A stretch of DNA of 10,052 nucleotides, taken from assembly GCA_030622395.1 (NCBI GenBank), contig JAUXGF010000055.1, positions 1-10,052 on the forward strand, given 5' to 3'. The position numbers and the translations under genes were made by a program. Origin of the DNA: Calditrichaceae bacterium (GTDB taxonomy: Bacteria; Calditrichota; Calditrichia; Calditrichales; Calditrichaceae). Positions 1 to 6,466 of this stretch are shown one piece after another (position 1 is the first letter of the stretch; each line of letters begins with the position of its first letter). The notes beneath the pieces are model-generated. The model worked only from the letters and a program-made list of their open reading frames with translations. It did no database searches and was not told where the DNA came from.

Positions 1-566
1 GGTAAAAACTGCTCAACAATTACATTTTGTTGAACCGCCGATTTAAATTCATTATATATAAACTCAATACAATCAAATTCGCCGTTAATATATAATGAAA
101 CCAAATTGCGGGATATTTCTAAAGCATCGTCAAATTTTAAATGATTGAAAAAATTAATTTTTTGATTTTGAATGGATACTTCTCTTTTTCCAAAAAATTC
201 AAACCCCTTGCGCCCTGCAAGATAAAAAGCAGTTTCTTTAGTTGAAAATTCAGCCAAACGCTGGCTGGCTTTTCTTATAATATTGCTATTGAACGCCCCG
301 CACAGTCCGCGGTCTGCTGTAACTACAACGGATAAAACACTTTCGACAGGACGTTTCCGCATCAACGGAACATCTGTTATATCTTGTGAAAGAGCTGTTA
401 AATGGGCAATCACATCCCTTAGTTCATAGGCGTAAGGTCTAATGGCAACAATATTTTCCTGGGCTTTACGTAATTTGGCTGCGGCAACCATTTTCATAGC
501 TTTGGTAATTTGCTGAGTGCTGCGTATGCTGGAAATCCGCGTCCGTATTTCCCGTAAAGTAGCCAT
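1..566 (-). CDS. atpG: ATP synthase F1 gamma subunit, partial (3' end missing)
   Basis: This is the central stalk subunit of F1, the rotating coiled-coil shaft that couples c-ring rotation to catalysis in the alpha/beta hexamer. Translating the minus strand from the ATG at 566-564 gives 188 open codons running off the left edge, against about 285-290 residues for the family, so the C-terminal third is missing. The N-terminus reads [20 protein letters not shown] and continues TKAMKMVAAAKLRKAQ, the classic gamma coiled-coil start. Later TADRGLCGAFNSNI matches the conserved core segment. The start codon shares one base with the atpA stop (TAATG), implying translational coupling. The open frame is intact throughout. 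Identification is nearly certain; only the 3' end is unknown. Confidence 0.97.
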   Translation of the reverse strand, partial: MATLREIRTRISSIRSTQQITKAMKMVAAAKLRKAQENIVAIRPYAYELRDVIAHLTALSQDITDVPLMRKRPVESVLSVVVTADRGLCGAFNSNIIRKASQRLAEFSTKETAFYLAGRKGFEFFGKREVSIQNQKINFFNHLKFDDALEISRNLVSLYINGEFDCIEFIYNEFKSAVQQNVIVEQFL

Positions 567-2089
567 TAATTTTCCTCAAATTTGAAATTGGCTGTAAATT
601 TTTCTGATACTTTCATCAATTGATCGCGCAACTCATCTGATAAAACTTTTTTCTCTGCAATTGCCGTTAAAATATCAGCATGCTTCATTTCCAGATATTC
701 TATAAATTCTTTTTCGTAACGCTGCAGGACGCTAACAGGCAGTTTATCTAAGAAGCCGTTTGTCGCCGTAAAAATAGCGGCAACTTGTTTTTCAAATGGG
801 ACAGGAACGTATTGACCCTGTTTTAAGATTTCCACAAGGCGTTCGCCGCGGCGTAATTGCTGCTGAGTAGCCTTATCCAGATCAGAGCCAAATTTGGCGA
901 ATGCTTCCATTTCACGATATTGAGCAAGCTCTAAACGTAAACGTCCGGCAACCTGTTTCATAGCTTTAATTTGAGCGTTACCGCCAACGCGGGAAACAGA
1001 GATGCCAACATTAATAGCCGGACGCACACCGGAATAGAAAAGCCCTGATTCTAGAAAGATTTGCCCGTCAGTAATTGAAATAACATTAGTTGGAATATAA
1101 GCGGATACATCGCCGGCTTGTGTTTCAATTATAGGCAATGCCGTTAAAGAACCGCCGCCCAATTTATCGTTTAATTTGGCGGCGCGTTCCAACAGACGGG
1201 AATGCAAATAAAAAACATCGCCCGGATAGGCTTCGCGTCCCGGCGGTCTTCGTAAAAGCAACGATACCTGCCGGTAGGCCCAGGCGTGTTTTGTAAGATC
1301 GTCATATACAATAAGGACGTGTCTTTTATTGTCACGAAAATATTCTCCCATTGCCGCGCCGGAATACGGAGCTATAAATTGCATGGGAGCAGGATCGCTG
1401 GCGTTTGCCGCCACTATAATAGTATGATCCATTGCGCCGTGTTCTTCTAACGTCTTTACGACTTTAGCCACTGTCGAAGCTTTCTGCCCGATAGCAACAT
1501 AGATACAAATAACATCTTTGCCTTTTTGATTGATTATCGTATCTATGGCAACGGCGGTTTTTCCGGTTTGGCGGTCGCCGATAATCAACTCACGCTGACC
1601 GCGCCCAATGGGAATCATAGAGTCAATCGCTTTAATTCCGGTAGCAAGAGGCTCTTTTACAGGCTGCCTGCTAACAACGCCCGTAGCTTTCCGCTCAACA
1701 AGAGCAGAGTGTTCTGTTTCAATTTTACCCCTGCCGTCTATAGGCAGACCAAGCGGATTGACGACACGACCGACTAAGGCGTCGCCGACAGGCACTTGAA
1801 CAACGCGTTTGGTGCGTTTAACAATATCGCCCTCTTTTATCAGCGTATCTTCTCCAAAAAGGATAACGCCGACATTATCTTCTTCCAGGTTGAGAACCAT
1901 CCCCATTACTTCATGAGGAAATTCCACTAATTCGCCGGCCATCACTTTTTCAAGACCATGAACACGGGCAATTCCGTCGCCAACCTGAAGCACTGTTCCT
2001 GCTTCATAAACATCTGTTTCTTTGTGGAAGTCTTTTAATTGTTTCTTTAATATTGCAGAGACTTCGTCTGGTCTTACTGCATTACTCAT
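566..2089 (-). CDS. atpA: ATP synthase F1 alpha subunit
   Basis: This is the non-catalytic nucleotide-binding subunit of the F1 hexamer, 507 residues and full length for the family. The N-terminal beta-barrel runs over about residues 25-95. The P-loop GDRQTGKTA is at 171-179 with the alpha-type glutamine. The Walker B segment VLIVYDD is at about 258-264, followed by the conserved [19 protein letters not shown] run. The alpha/beta signature [10 protein letters not shown] is at 367-376, followed by the arginine-finger residue R377 in SRVGG. The C-terminal helical domain is complete. The ATG at 2089 has GAGG 9 nt upstream. The gene follows atpH after 23 nt, and its stop overlaps the start of atpG by one base. 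No key residue is missing. Confidence 0.99.
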   Translation of the reverse strand: MSNAVRPDEVSAILKKQLKDFHKETDVYEAGTVLQVGDGIARVHGLEKVMAGELVEFPHEVMGMVLNLEEDNVGVILFGEDTLIKEGDIVKRTKRVVQVPVGDALVGRVVNPLGLPIDGRGKIETEHSALVERKATGVVSRQPVKEPLATGIKAIDSMIPIGRGQRELIIGDRQTGKTAVAIDTIINQKGKDVICIYVAIGQKASTVAKVVKTLEEHGAMDHTIIVAANASDPAPMQFIAPYSGAAMGEYFRDNKRHVLIVYDDLTKHAWAYRQVSLLLRRPPGREAYPGDVFYLHSRLLERAAKLNDKLGGGSLTALPIIETQAGDVSAYIPTNVISITDGQIFLESGLFYSGVRPAINVGISVSRVGGNAQIKAMKQVAGRLRLELAQYREMEAFAKFGSDLDKATQQQLRRGERLVEILKQGQYVPVPFEKQVAAIFTATNGFLDKLPVSVLQRYEKEFIEYLEMKHADILTAIAEKKVLSDELRDQLMKVSEKFTANFKFEEN

Positions 2090-2112
2090 CTATACTACCT
2101 CATTATTTATAA

Positions 2113-2646
2113 TCAGCGGGCTATAAATTTTTCGCGTAATTTATTCAATTGACAGCGAATACTATTATCGAACACTCTATCCTGAATTTTAAGCACGAAA
2201 CCGCCAATAACATCCGTTTCAATTTGCTGCTTTAATATCACTGATTTCCCGGTTGCCTTTTCAATATTTTGCTGAATTTGATTGACTTGATTTTTAGAAA
2301 GTTCAACCGCGCTGATAAGTTCTCCTTCAACCTGATTGCTATGCTCCAACATCATGCTTTTAAACTGCAAAATAACATCAGGCAAAAGAGAAGAACGTTT
2401 TTTTTCATTGATTAGCTGAATAAAATTAAAAGTTAAATCATCCACTTTTCCCTTAAAAAGGTCTTTAAGCATTATAGATTTATTGCTGCTGCTAATTAAG
2501 GGGTTTAGAAGAAAAGCGCCGAACTCACTGCTTTTGTCGATTAACTTATCCAGTTCATTAAAATCCGTTTCTACTTTATCTAATTTACTTTGATCCTTAG
2601 CCAATCCGAATAAGGCTTTAGCATAACGTTTTGCGACTCGGCTCAA
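2113..2646 (-). CDS. atpH: ATP synthase F1 delta subunit (OSCP)
   Basis: This peripheral-stalk subunit joins the top of F1 to the b subunits. It has 177 residues, normal for the family. The N-terminus SRVAKRYAKALFGLA is the conserved delta start, and the C-terminal signature GGFVLKIQDRVFDNSI is at 148-163, followed by a short helix LNKLREKF. The start is TTG at 2646-2644. No methionine occurs early in the frame, the conserved motif begins at the second residue, and AAGGA lies 9 nt upstream, so TTG is the real start. It follows atpF after 15 nt and precedes atpA by 23 nt in the usual F-H-A order. Sequence identity in this family is low, but the end motifs and context leave little doubt. Confidence 0.96.
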   Translation of the reverse strand: MSRVAKRYAKALFGLAKDQSKLDKVETDFNELDKLIDKSSEFGAFLLNPLISSSNKSIMLKDLFKGKVDDLTFNFIQLINEKKRSSLLPDVILQFKSMMLEHSNQVEGELISAVELSKNQVNQIQQNIEKATGKSVILKQQIETDVIGGFVLKIQDRVFDNSIRCQLNKLREKFIAR

Positions 2647-2655
2647 CTTGTTTTA

Positions 2656-2660
2656 TCCTT
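2656..2660 (-). promoter_or_regulatory. Ribosome binding site fixing the TTG start of atpH
   Basis: The minus strand reads AAGGA here, 9 nt before the TTG at 2646. The spacing is ideal and there is no ATG alternative nearby, so this site decides the start of atpH. Confidence 0.7.
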
Positions 2661-2661
2661 T

Positions 2662-3156
2662 TTAATTCTTAAGAGATTTAGGCATTGATTTAATATATTC
2701 GTCTACTAAGTTTTTATGCTTTTCTTTGTCCAAATTTTTCAAAATGATTTTTTCCGCCGCTCCAACCGCCAAATCAGCAACCTCGGCTTTTAAAGAAATC
2801 AAGGCGCTTTCTTTTTGCCTGTCAATCTCTTTTTTAGCCTTTTCGATAAGCTTATCTGATTGCCGGCGGGTGTCATCCAACATTTCCTGACGAGTTTTTT
2901 CAGCCAATTGTTGATTTTCATTGATGATCTTTTGCGCTTCTTTCTCAGCCCCGTCGATCATTTGTCTGTGTTTTTCCAACAAAGCTTCAGATTCATCTCT
3001 TTGCTTTTTGGCTTCTTCAATATCGTCATGAATTTTCTTCTCACGATTTTCAATTGCTGAAAGAATAGGTTTTAACGCTACCTTAGACAGGATTATTAAC
3101 ACGATAATAAAAGTAATCCACGTCCATACCATCATTCCAGGATCTAATTCAAGCAT
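2662..3156 (-). CDS. atpF: ATP synthase Fo b subunit
   Basis: This is the peripheral-stalk b subunit, a membrane-anchored helix that holds F1 static against the rotating c ring. It has 164 residues. One transmembrane helix covers about residues 8-28 (MMVWTWITFIIVLIILSKVA). The conserved ALKPILSAIENREKKI follows at 27-42, and then a long charged alpha-helix rich in K/E/Q extends to the C-terminus, as expected of the dimerising stalk. The ATG at 3156 has AGGA 8 nt upstream. It starts 21 nt after the atpE stop and ends 15 nt before atpH. Only one b-type gene is present, so the stalk is probably a b homodimer rather than the b/b' pair of phototrophs, unless a second copy lies elsewhere. Confidence 0.96.
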   Translation of the reverse strand: MLELDPGMMVWTWITFIIVLIILSKVALKPILSAIENREKKIHDDIEEAKKQRDESEALLEKHRQMIDGAEKEAQKIINENQQLAEKTRQEMLDDTRRQSDKLIEKAKKEIDRQKESALISLKAEVADLAVGAAEKIILKNLDKEKHKNLVDEYIKSMPKSLKN

Positions 3157-3177
3157 TTTATTTTCCTGTTATTAATT

Positions 3178-3411
3178 TTACTTAACTGCCAGAAGTACAC
3201 AGATAACCGCGCCAAATAAAGCGACGCCTTCGATCATTGCCGCGGCAATAATCATTGTAATACGAATTGCATCGCCCGCTTCAGGCTGCCTTGCAGTGCC
3301 GTCCATTGCCGAAGATGCAATTTTACCGATTCCCCAACCTGCGCCGAATGTTACAAAACCGGCGCCGAGACCTGCCGCCAAATAAGCAAATGCGTATGAC
3401 AGTTCACCCAT
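3178..3411 (-). CDS. atpE: ATP synthase Fo c subunit (rotor ring), proton type
   Basis: This is the c subunit of the ion-driven membrane rotor, 77 residues, a two-helix hairpin. Helix 1 (about 5-35) holds the glycine-packing motif GAGWGIG. The polar loop is ARQPEAGD (40-47). Helix 2 (about 50-75) holds the ion-binding carboxylate E61 in AAAMIEGVALFG. Aligned on the ARQPE loop with Na+-type rings such as Ilyobacter, the usual helix-1 glutamine is isoleucine and the residue after E61 is glycine rather than serine or threonine. This points to H+ coupling, which is an inference from motif comparison. The gene has the strongest Shine-Dalgarno seen in the operon, which fits the need for many c copies per enzyme. 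Confidence 0.97.
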   Translation of the reverse strand: MGELSYAFAYLAAGLGAGFVTFGAGWGIGKIASSAMDGTARQPEAGDAIRITMIIAAAMIEGVALFGAVICVLLAVK

Positions 3412-3420
3412 GATAAGATT

Positions 3421-3425
3421 CCTCC
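3421..3425 (-). promoter_or_regulatory. Strong Shine-Dalgarno of atpE
   Basis: The minus strand reads GGAGG 9 nt before the atpE ATG, the best match to the 16S anti-SD in the operon. The 60-nt atpB-atpE gap is also the largest inside the operon. Both fit higher translation of the multi-copy c subunit. Confidence 0.65.
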
Positions 3426-3471
3426 AAAATAATTTAATTGATTTCTAAACTTCAGTCATAACTTAAATATA

Positions 3472-4320
3472 TTAATGTTCAGGATTTACACTCATACCTA
3501 TGAATAACGCCGATAAAAGAGTAAATATATAAGCTTGTATAAAGGCAACTAATAATTCTAAAAAATAAACAAAAATAGCAAAACCAATTGAAATAGGCGA
3601 AATAAAATAAGATTTAAAAATTATTATTAATCCTAAAAAGGCAAATAGAACAAAATGCCCTGCAATCATATTTGCAAAGAGACGAATGGTTAAGGCTACG
3701 TGCTTAGAGATTAATCCCATAATTTCGATAACAAACATCAGTGGCCATAGCCAGAAAGGCACGCCGTGGGGAACTAAGGATTTATAATAGCCCCAAAAAC
3801 CGCTTTCTTTAATGCCAAAAATCTGAGTCGAGCCTAAAGTTATTATAGCCAGAGCAGCCGTTACATTAATATTGCTGGTCGAAGTTGTAAAAAGCGGTAT
3901 CAGACCCATAAGATTACTTACTAATATAAAGAAGAAGAAAGTGATCAATAACGGCGTGAATCTGCGTCCTTCTTTCTCACCCATATTTGCAATGGCTATC
4001 TCATCTCTAATAAATATGATAAGCATTTCCAACAACGAACCAAAACCTGTAGGGACTTTCTTTTTAACATTATAAGATAATTTAAACATTAACAGCAATA
4101 TTATAGATGCAATCCAAATCATCACCACATGATTAGTAATGGATAAGTTTATTTCAAATCCTAAAACACTTAGAGGCTCAAAATGAGGCAAGTGTAAATG
4201 GTAAGCTGGAAGATGCCATTCATGGCTGTTTTGCAGGTGATGTTGGATCCATTCGCCAATATTTTCACTTTGTCCGGCAACAGAATCAGCAACGGCGGTT
4301 GCAACGTTTAATAAGATCAT
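3472..4320 (-). CDS. atpB: ATP synthase Fo a subunit
   Basis: This stator membrane subunit forms the two half-channels beside the c ring. It has 282 residues with several transmembrane helices from about residue 62 onward. The essential arginine is R213 in ALTIRLFANMIAGH. The last-helix motif LELLVAFIQAYIFTLLSALF is present, with Q262 in the position known to be functionally important. The N-terminus before the first core helix is extended and histidine-rich: H27, H28, H33, H36, H41, H43 and H46. From memory, a similar HH..SHEWH segment occurs in Bacteroidota-type AtpB proteins. The ATG at 4320 abuts the preceding TAG with no spacer and in the same frame, so no earlier start exists. The SD is modest (AAGG about 13 nt upstream). 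Confidence 0.97.
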   Translation of the reverse strand: MILLNVATAVADSVAGQSENIGEWIQHHLQNSHEWHLPAYHLHLPHFEPLSVLGFEINLSITNHVVMIWIASIILLLMFKLSYNVKKKVPTGFGSLLEMLIIFIRDEIAIANMGEKEGRRFTPLLITFFFFILVSNLMGLIPLFTTSTSNINVTAALAIITLGSTQIFGIKESGFWGYYKSLVPHGVPFWLWPLMFVIEIMGLISKHVALTIRLFANMIAGHFVLFAFLGLIIIFKSYFISPISIGFAIFVYFLELLVAFIQAYIFTLLSALFIGMSVNPEH

Positions 4321-4704
4321 CTAACTTTTACCCTTATTGATATTGCTGTGTAAAATAAACACTTCCCATATTTGATACACAAAGTACAATATAAATAATG
4401 ACGCTAAAAAAACAAAAATATCAACTTGAATAAATTTTATTAGTGTAAAAATTATTGCTAACATTACCAAAAATCTTACAATAATGCTTGTTAAAAATAT
4501 TTTAATAAAAAAACGGATATCTTTATTTATTGGTAATATTATAATTATTAATGCTAAAAAAATATCCAAAGTCGCTAAAATTCCCGAAAAAATAACTCCT
4601 TTGATTTGTTGATCATTGAAGTTTAATACACTTGAAGCTCCCCATGCGGCTAAAATATAAACAATAAAAATAATAAGAACACCAATAAAAATATTTTTTT
4701 TCAT
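4321..4704 (-). CDS. ATP synthase subunit I-like membrane protein
   Basis: This is a small membrane protein of 127 residues with about four predicted transmembrane helices (roughly 4-25, 34-58, 65-90 and 94-117). It is very rich in I, F and L, and a lone arginine (R77) lies within helix 3. Its position directly before atpB and its four-helix layout match AtpI-type proteins. In several bacteria these assist c-ring assembly and have been linked to Mg2+ handling. Sequence conservation in this group is poor, and I assign it by topology and place rather than by a diagnostic motif. It begins 4 nt after the atpZ-like stop with no visible SD, suggesting coupled translation. Its TAG stop is immediately followed by the atpB ATG. 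The coding sequence is more AT-rich than its neighbours, probably because of the hydrophobic composition. Confidence 0.75.
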   Translation of the reverse strand: MKKNIFIGVLIIFIVYILAAWGASSVLNFNDQQIKGVIFSGILATLDIFLALIIIILPINKDIRFFIKIFLTSIIVRFLVMLAIIFTLIKFIQVDIFVFLASLFILYFVYQIWEVFILHSNINKGKS

Positions 4705-4708
4705 AACG

Positions 4709-4972
4709 CTATTTTTTTAGATTGTTGATCACTTTAAACATATTATAGAATCCCAGAATCAATCCTAAAAATATCCCCAGAATTAGAAAAAGAGGACTTA
4801 TCTGAAATTTCTCATCTAAAGTGTATCCAATAAATCCAAAAAAAACCACACTACCCAAAAGTACATATCCTATGTTCAAGTAAGGAGCTGCTTTTCGGAA
4901 AGCGCTGATTTTCTCATTTTTTAAGGGATATCTCTTCCTGACTTTCTCTCTTAGGAATTGGTTCATTTCCAA
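4709..4972 (-). CDS. atpZ: AtpZ/AtpI-family two-helix membrane protein
   Basis: This is a small two-helix membrane protein of the ATPase_gene1 (AtpZ) family found at the head of atp operons. Family members are linked to Mg2+/Ca2+ transport and Fo assembly. Helix 1 is at about 34-51. The conserved GYTLDEKFQISP follows, with D53 and P60, then the glycine-rich helix 2 GIFLGLILGFYNMFKV (66-81). Length is 87 residues if the TTG at 4972 is used (AGG 9 nt upstream) or 85 from the ATG at 4966 (poorer SD spacing); the choice is open. No plausible later start exists before helix 1, so the gene overlaps the 3' end of the bactofilin gene by 53-59 nt in a different frame. It is followed 4 nt later by the subunit I-like gene. 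Confidence 0.85.
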   Translation of the reverse strand: MEMNQFLREKVRKRYPLKNEKISAFRKAAPYLNIGYVLLGSVVFFGFIGYTLDEKFQISPLFLILGIFLGLILGFYNMFKVINNLKK

Positions 4973-5336
4973 TGTTCTTTACCTGGGTAGCGCCCATATT
5001 TGAGGTGCCGTCAAATATTGCGCCTTCATCAATAATTAATTTTTTAGCTTTCAGCTCGCCTACTAAACTTGATTTTGATTCAAGCACTAATTTTTCTTTA
5101 ATAATTACTTTTCCCTGAATTTTACCGCCGATAATTGCATTAGTCGCTTCAACGTCTCCTTCAACCTCGCCGCTTTCACCTATGGTCAACGTATTTTTAC
5201 AAAAGAGCGATCCTTTAATTTTACCGTCGATTCTTAAACTGCTTTCAGTGCGAATACCGCCTTCAACAACCGTACCTTTTCCTATAAAATTAAGTTCGGT
5301 TGAAGCGGCGCTGTCGCTGTCTCCTTTATAGCCCAC
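4914..5336 (-). CDS. Bactofilin (polymer-forming cytoskeletal protein)
   Basis: Bactofilins polymerise without nucleotide into filaments under the membrane and recruit cell-wall enzymes. This one has 140 residues, a typical size. The core beta-helix covers about residues 15-115, built from short repeated strands such as GKGTVVEGGIRTESSLRIDG, GEVEGDVEATNAIIGGKIQG and LVGELKAKKLIIDEGAIFDG, followed by a short disordered tail. The start is GTG at 5336 with AAGGGG 5 nt upstream. An ATG further upstream runs straight into a stop, so GTG is the start. It follows the M23 peptidase gene by 28 nt, a pairing known in other bacteria (for example Helicobacter CcmA with Csd1) in which the bactofilin positions the peptidase. 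Its last 53-59 nt also encode the start of the AtpZ-like protein. Confidence 0.93.
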   Translation of the reverse strand: MGYKGDSDSAASTELNFIGKGTVVEGGIRTESSLRIDGKIKGSLFCKNTLTIGESGEVEGDVEATNAIIGGKIQGKVIIKEKLVLESKSSLVGELKAKKLIIDEGAIFDGTSNMGATQVKNIGNEPIPKRESQEEISLKK

Positions 5337-5341
5337 TTTTT

Positions 5342-5347
5342 CCCCTT
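5342..5347 (-). promoter_or_regulatory. Ribosome binding site fixing the GTG start of the bactofilin gene
   Basis: The minus strand reads AAGGGG, 5 nt before the GTG at 5336. It is the only SD-like run in this 28-nt gap and supports the non-ATG start. Confidence 0.65.
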
Positions 5348-5364
5348 CACATTTAGTCTTTTAT

Positions 5365-6156
5365 TCATTTATTAATATAAGAAATCGGATCAACCGGAAA
5401 ACCGTCCCGCCATATTGCATAGTGCAAATGAGCGCCGGAACTAATTTCACCCGTATTGCCAAGCGAAGCAATAACCTGCCCTTTAGAAACCCTTTCCAGC
5501 TCATTTACCAGGTTGCGCTCATTATGCTTGTAAATAGAGAAAAAACCGTACCCATGCTCAATAATTAACACAAAGCCGCCGTCATCTGTCCAGCCGGAAA
5601 ACATTACCACTCCATCAGCGGTTGCTCTAATAGAAGTTCCGGTAGGCGCCGCAATATCGAGTCCTAAATGAGGCTCTGTGAACAGAGAGCTTGTTTTAAA
5701 TCCTCTGGTCATAAAACCTTCAACGGGCATCAGGCTTGGAATTGAGTTAAAAATAGTCCTTTGTTGATCTATATTCATTTTATTAAAATCTAATTTTTCA
5801 AGTTTAACCGTATCTTGTTTTGATATTCTTTCGACAGTTACATAACCTTTTAATGAACCGCGGATTTGTTTTTCAAACTGCTTAATATGAGTTAAGTCTT
5901 CTTTAAGATTGTCCATTTGCTGCAAACTTTTCCGCATTTTAAAATTTTCTTCCTCTAAGCGGTTTTTATCGAGAACAATTTCAGCCATTTTCCAATAGCT
6001 TACAGCGCTGAGAATCATCAAACCAACAATTACGGCAACTCCGATTAAAATGATTCTTAACAACGCTATACGAATTCTAAAATTTCTAGGTTTTTTTTGA
6101 TTATCGGGAACAATCAAAAATGATACATATTTTGCTTTATGTTTTTTATGCGCCAT
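5365..6156 (-). CDS. Membrane-anchored M23 family metallopeptidase (LytM domain)
   Basis: This is a zinc endopeptidase expected to cut peptidoglycan cross-bridges in the periplasm. It has 263 residues. The N-terminus is short, basic and cytoplasmic. One transmembrane helix lies at about 31-53, followed by a coiled coil at about 56-98 and the M23 domain at about 143-263. The zinc ligands are H163 and D167 (HLGLD) plus H245, and the catalytic histidines are H211 (YKH) and H243 in the HLH motif of GAHLHYAIW. All are present, so the enzyme should be active rather than a degenerate activator such as EnvC. The ATG at 6156 has only a weak SD (AAGAAG). The bactofilin gene follows 28 nt downstream, so the peptidase is probably recruited to a bactofilin scaffold. 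Its exact substrate bond cannot be read from the sequence. Confidence 0.93.
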   Translation of the reverse strand: MAHKKHKAKYVSFLIVPDNQKKPRNFRIRIALLRIILIGVAVIVGLMILSAVSYWKMAEIVLDKNRLEEENFKMRKSLQQMDNLKEDLTHIKQFEKQIRGSLKGYVTVERISKQDTVKLEKLDFNKMNIDQQRTIFNSIPSLMPVEGFMTRGFKTSSLFTEPHLGLDIAAPTGTSIRATADGVVMFSGWTDDGGFVLIIEHGYGFFSIYKHNERNLVNELERVSKGQVIASLGNTGEISSGAHLHYAIWRDGFPVDPISYINK

Positions 6157-6190
6157 AAATACTTCTTATTAATACCTTTTTATTAAGTTA

Positions 6191-6219
6191 AATATATAGT
6201 GTAAAACAAGTTTTTTAAA
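6191..6219 (-). promoter_or_regulatory. Candidate sigma-70-type promoter for the M23-bactofilin-atp genes
   Basis: On the minus strand TTTAAA (6219-6214) and TATATT (6196-6191) are separated by 17 nt, about 35 nt before the M23 start. The region is AT-rich, so chance matches are likely, and no Bacteroidota-type TAnnTTTG box was seen here. It is offered because no clear terminator was found after parB and a promoter would be expected in this gap. Confidence 0.25.
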
Positions 6220-6273
6220 GTGATAGCAGATACGCCGCACCCACCGTGAGACAGGAATCTTTAACGCGAAGTA

Positions 6274-6360
6274 AATGACTATAAATGACGTCCCGACATT
6301 TTGGGATTAATGACTTAATGACAATCTTTTTTTAATGATTAAGCTAAATGACTCAATGAC
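6274..6360. repeat. Degenerate array of six AATGAC words
   Basis: AATGAC occurs at 6274, 6284, 6309, 6317, 6347 and 6355, in three pairs with internal spacing of 10, 8 and 8 nt. The second and third pairs share a longer frame, AATGAC-NN-AATGACAAT. A 16-nt palindrome separates the first pair from the second. On the gene-sense strand the word is GTCATT. Confidence 0.75.
6291..6306. repeat. 16-nt palindromic element, copy 1
   Basis: The element is TCCCGA-CATT-TTGGGA. The left arm matches the consensus TCCCGA-NNNN-TCGGGA, and the right arm has one change that still allows a G-T pair. It lies between AATGAC words, as though it had interrupted their array. Confidence 0.7.
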
Positions 6361-6381
6361 AATTTCATTATCAATCACCTT

Positions 6382-6409
6382 ACGCTCTACGCTCCACGCT
6401 CTACGCGCC
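6382..6409. repeat. Short tandem array of four heptamers (ACGCTCT type)
   Basis: Four head-to-tail 7-nt units follow the pattern ACGC(T/G)C(T/C): ACGCTCT twice, ACGCTCC once and ACGCGCC once. It resembles heptanucleotide short tandem repeats known from cyanobacterial intergenic DNA, but I do not know a named family for this one. Confidence 0.8.
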
Positions 6410-6466
6410 CTGCTAAATTTCTGTTAATCACTTTATATTGTTTTTTTTCTGTTCGGTTCCCCGTTT

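Larger units (their letters stand above)
6157..6466. other. Intergenic region of 310 nt between parB and the M23 gene
   Basis: No gene was found here. From the parB side it holds a poly-T run (6441-6448, plus strand), a heptamer array (6382-6409), an AATGAC-word array with an embedded palindrome (6274-6360), a short GC-rich islet (about 6230-6270) in otherwise AT-rich DNA, and the candidate promoter. No rho-independent terminator in the sense of parB is evident, so read-through from parAB into the M23 gene is possible. Confidence 0.6.

Noticed and set aside
1526..1777. Open frame of 83 codons on the plus strand opposite atpA, and similar plus-strand frames opposite atpF, atpB, parB and the rmlA-type gene
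   Set aside because: They lie wholly antisense to strongly conserved genes, show no family likeness or credible SD, and follow from the codon pattern of the true gene.
566..4972. Missing atpD and atpC as evidence of an unusual ATP synthase
   Set aside because: The window ends within atpG, and in several lineages beta and epsilon are encoded downstream or at another locus, so their absence here says nothing.
6225..6275. tRNA or small structured RNA in the GC-rich islet before the M23 gene
   Set aside because: No cloverleaf arms, TTCRA loop or acceptor pairing could be assembled, and only a very short CAC/GTG inverted pair is present.
6441..6448. Run of eight T as a rho-independent terminator
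   Set aside because: The T-run is on the plus strand, where no gene ends. In the direction of parB transcription it is an A-run, and there is no stable hairpin before it.
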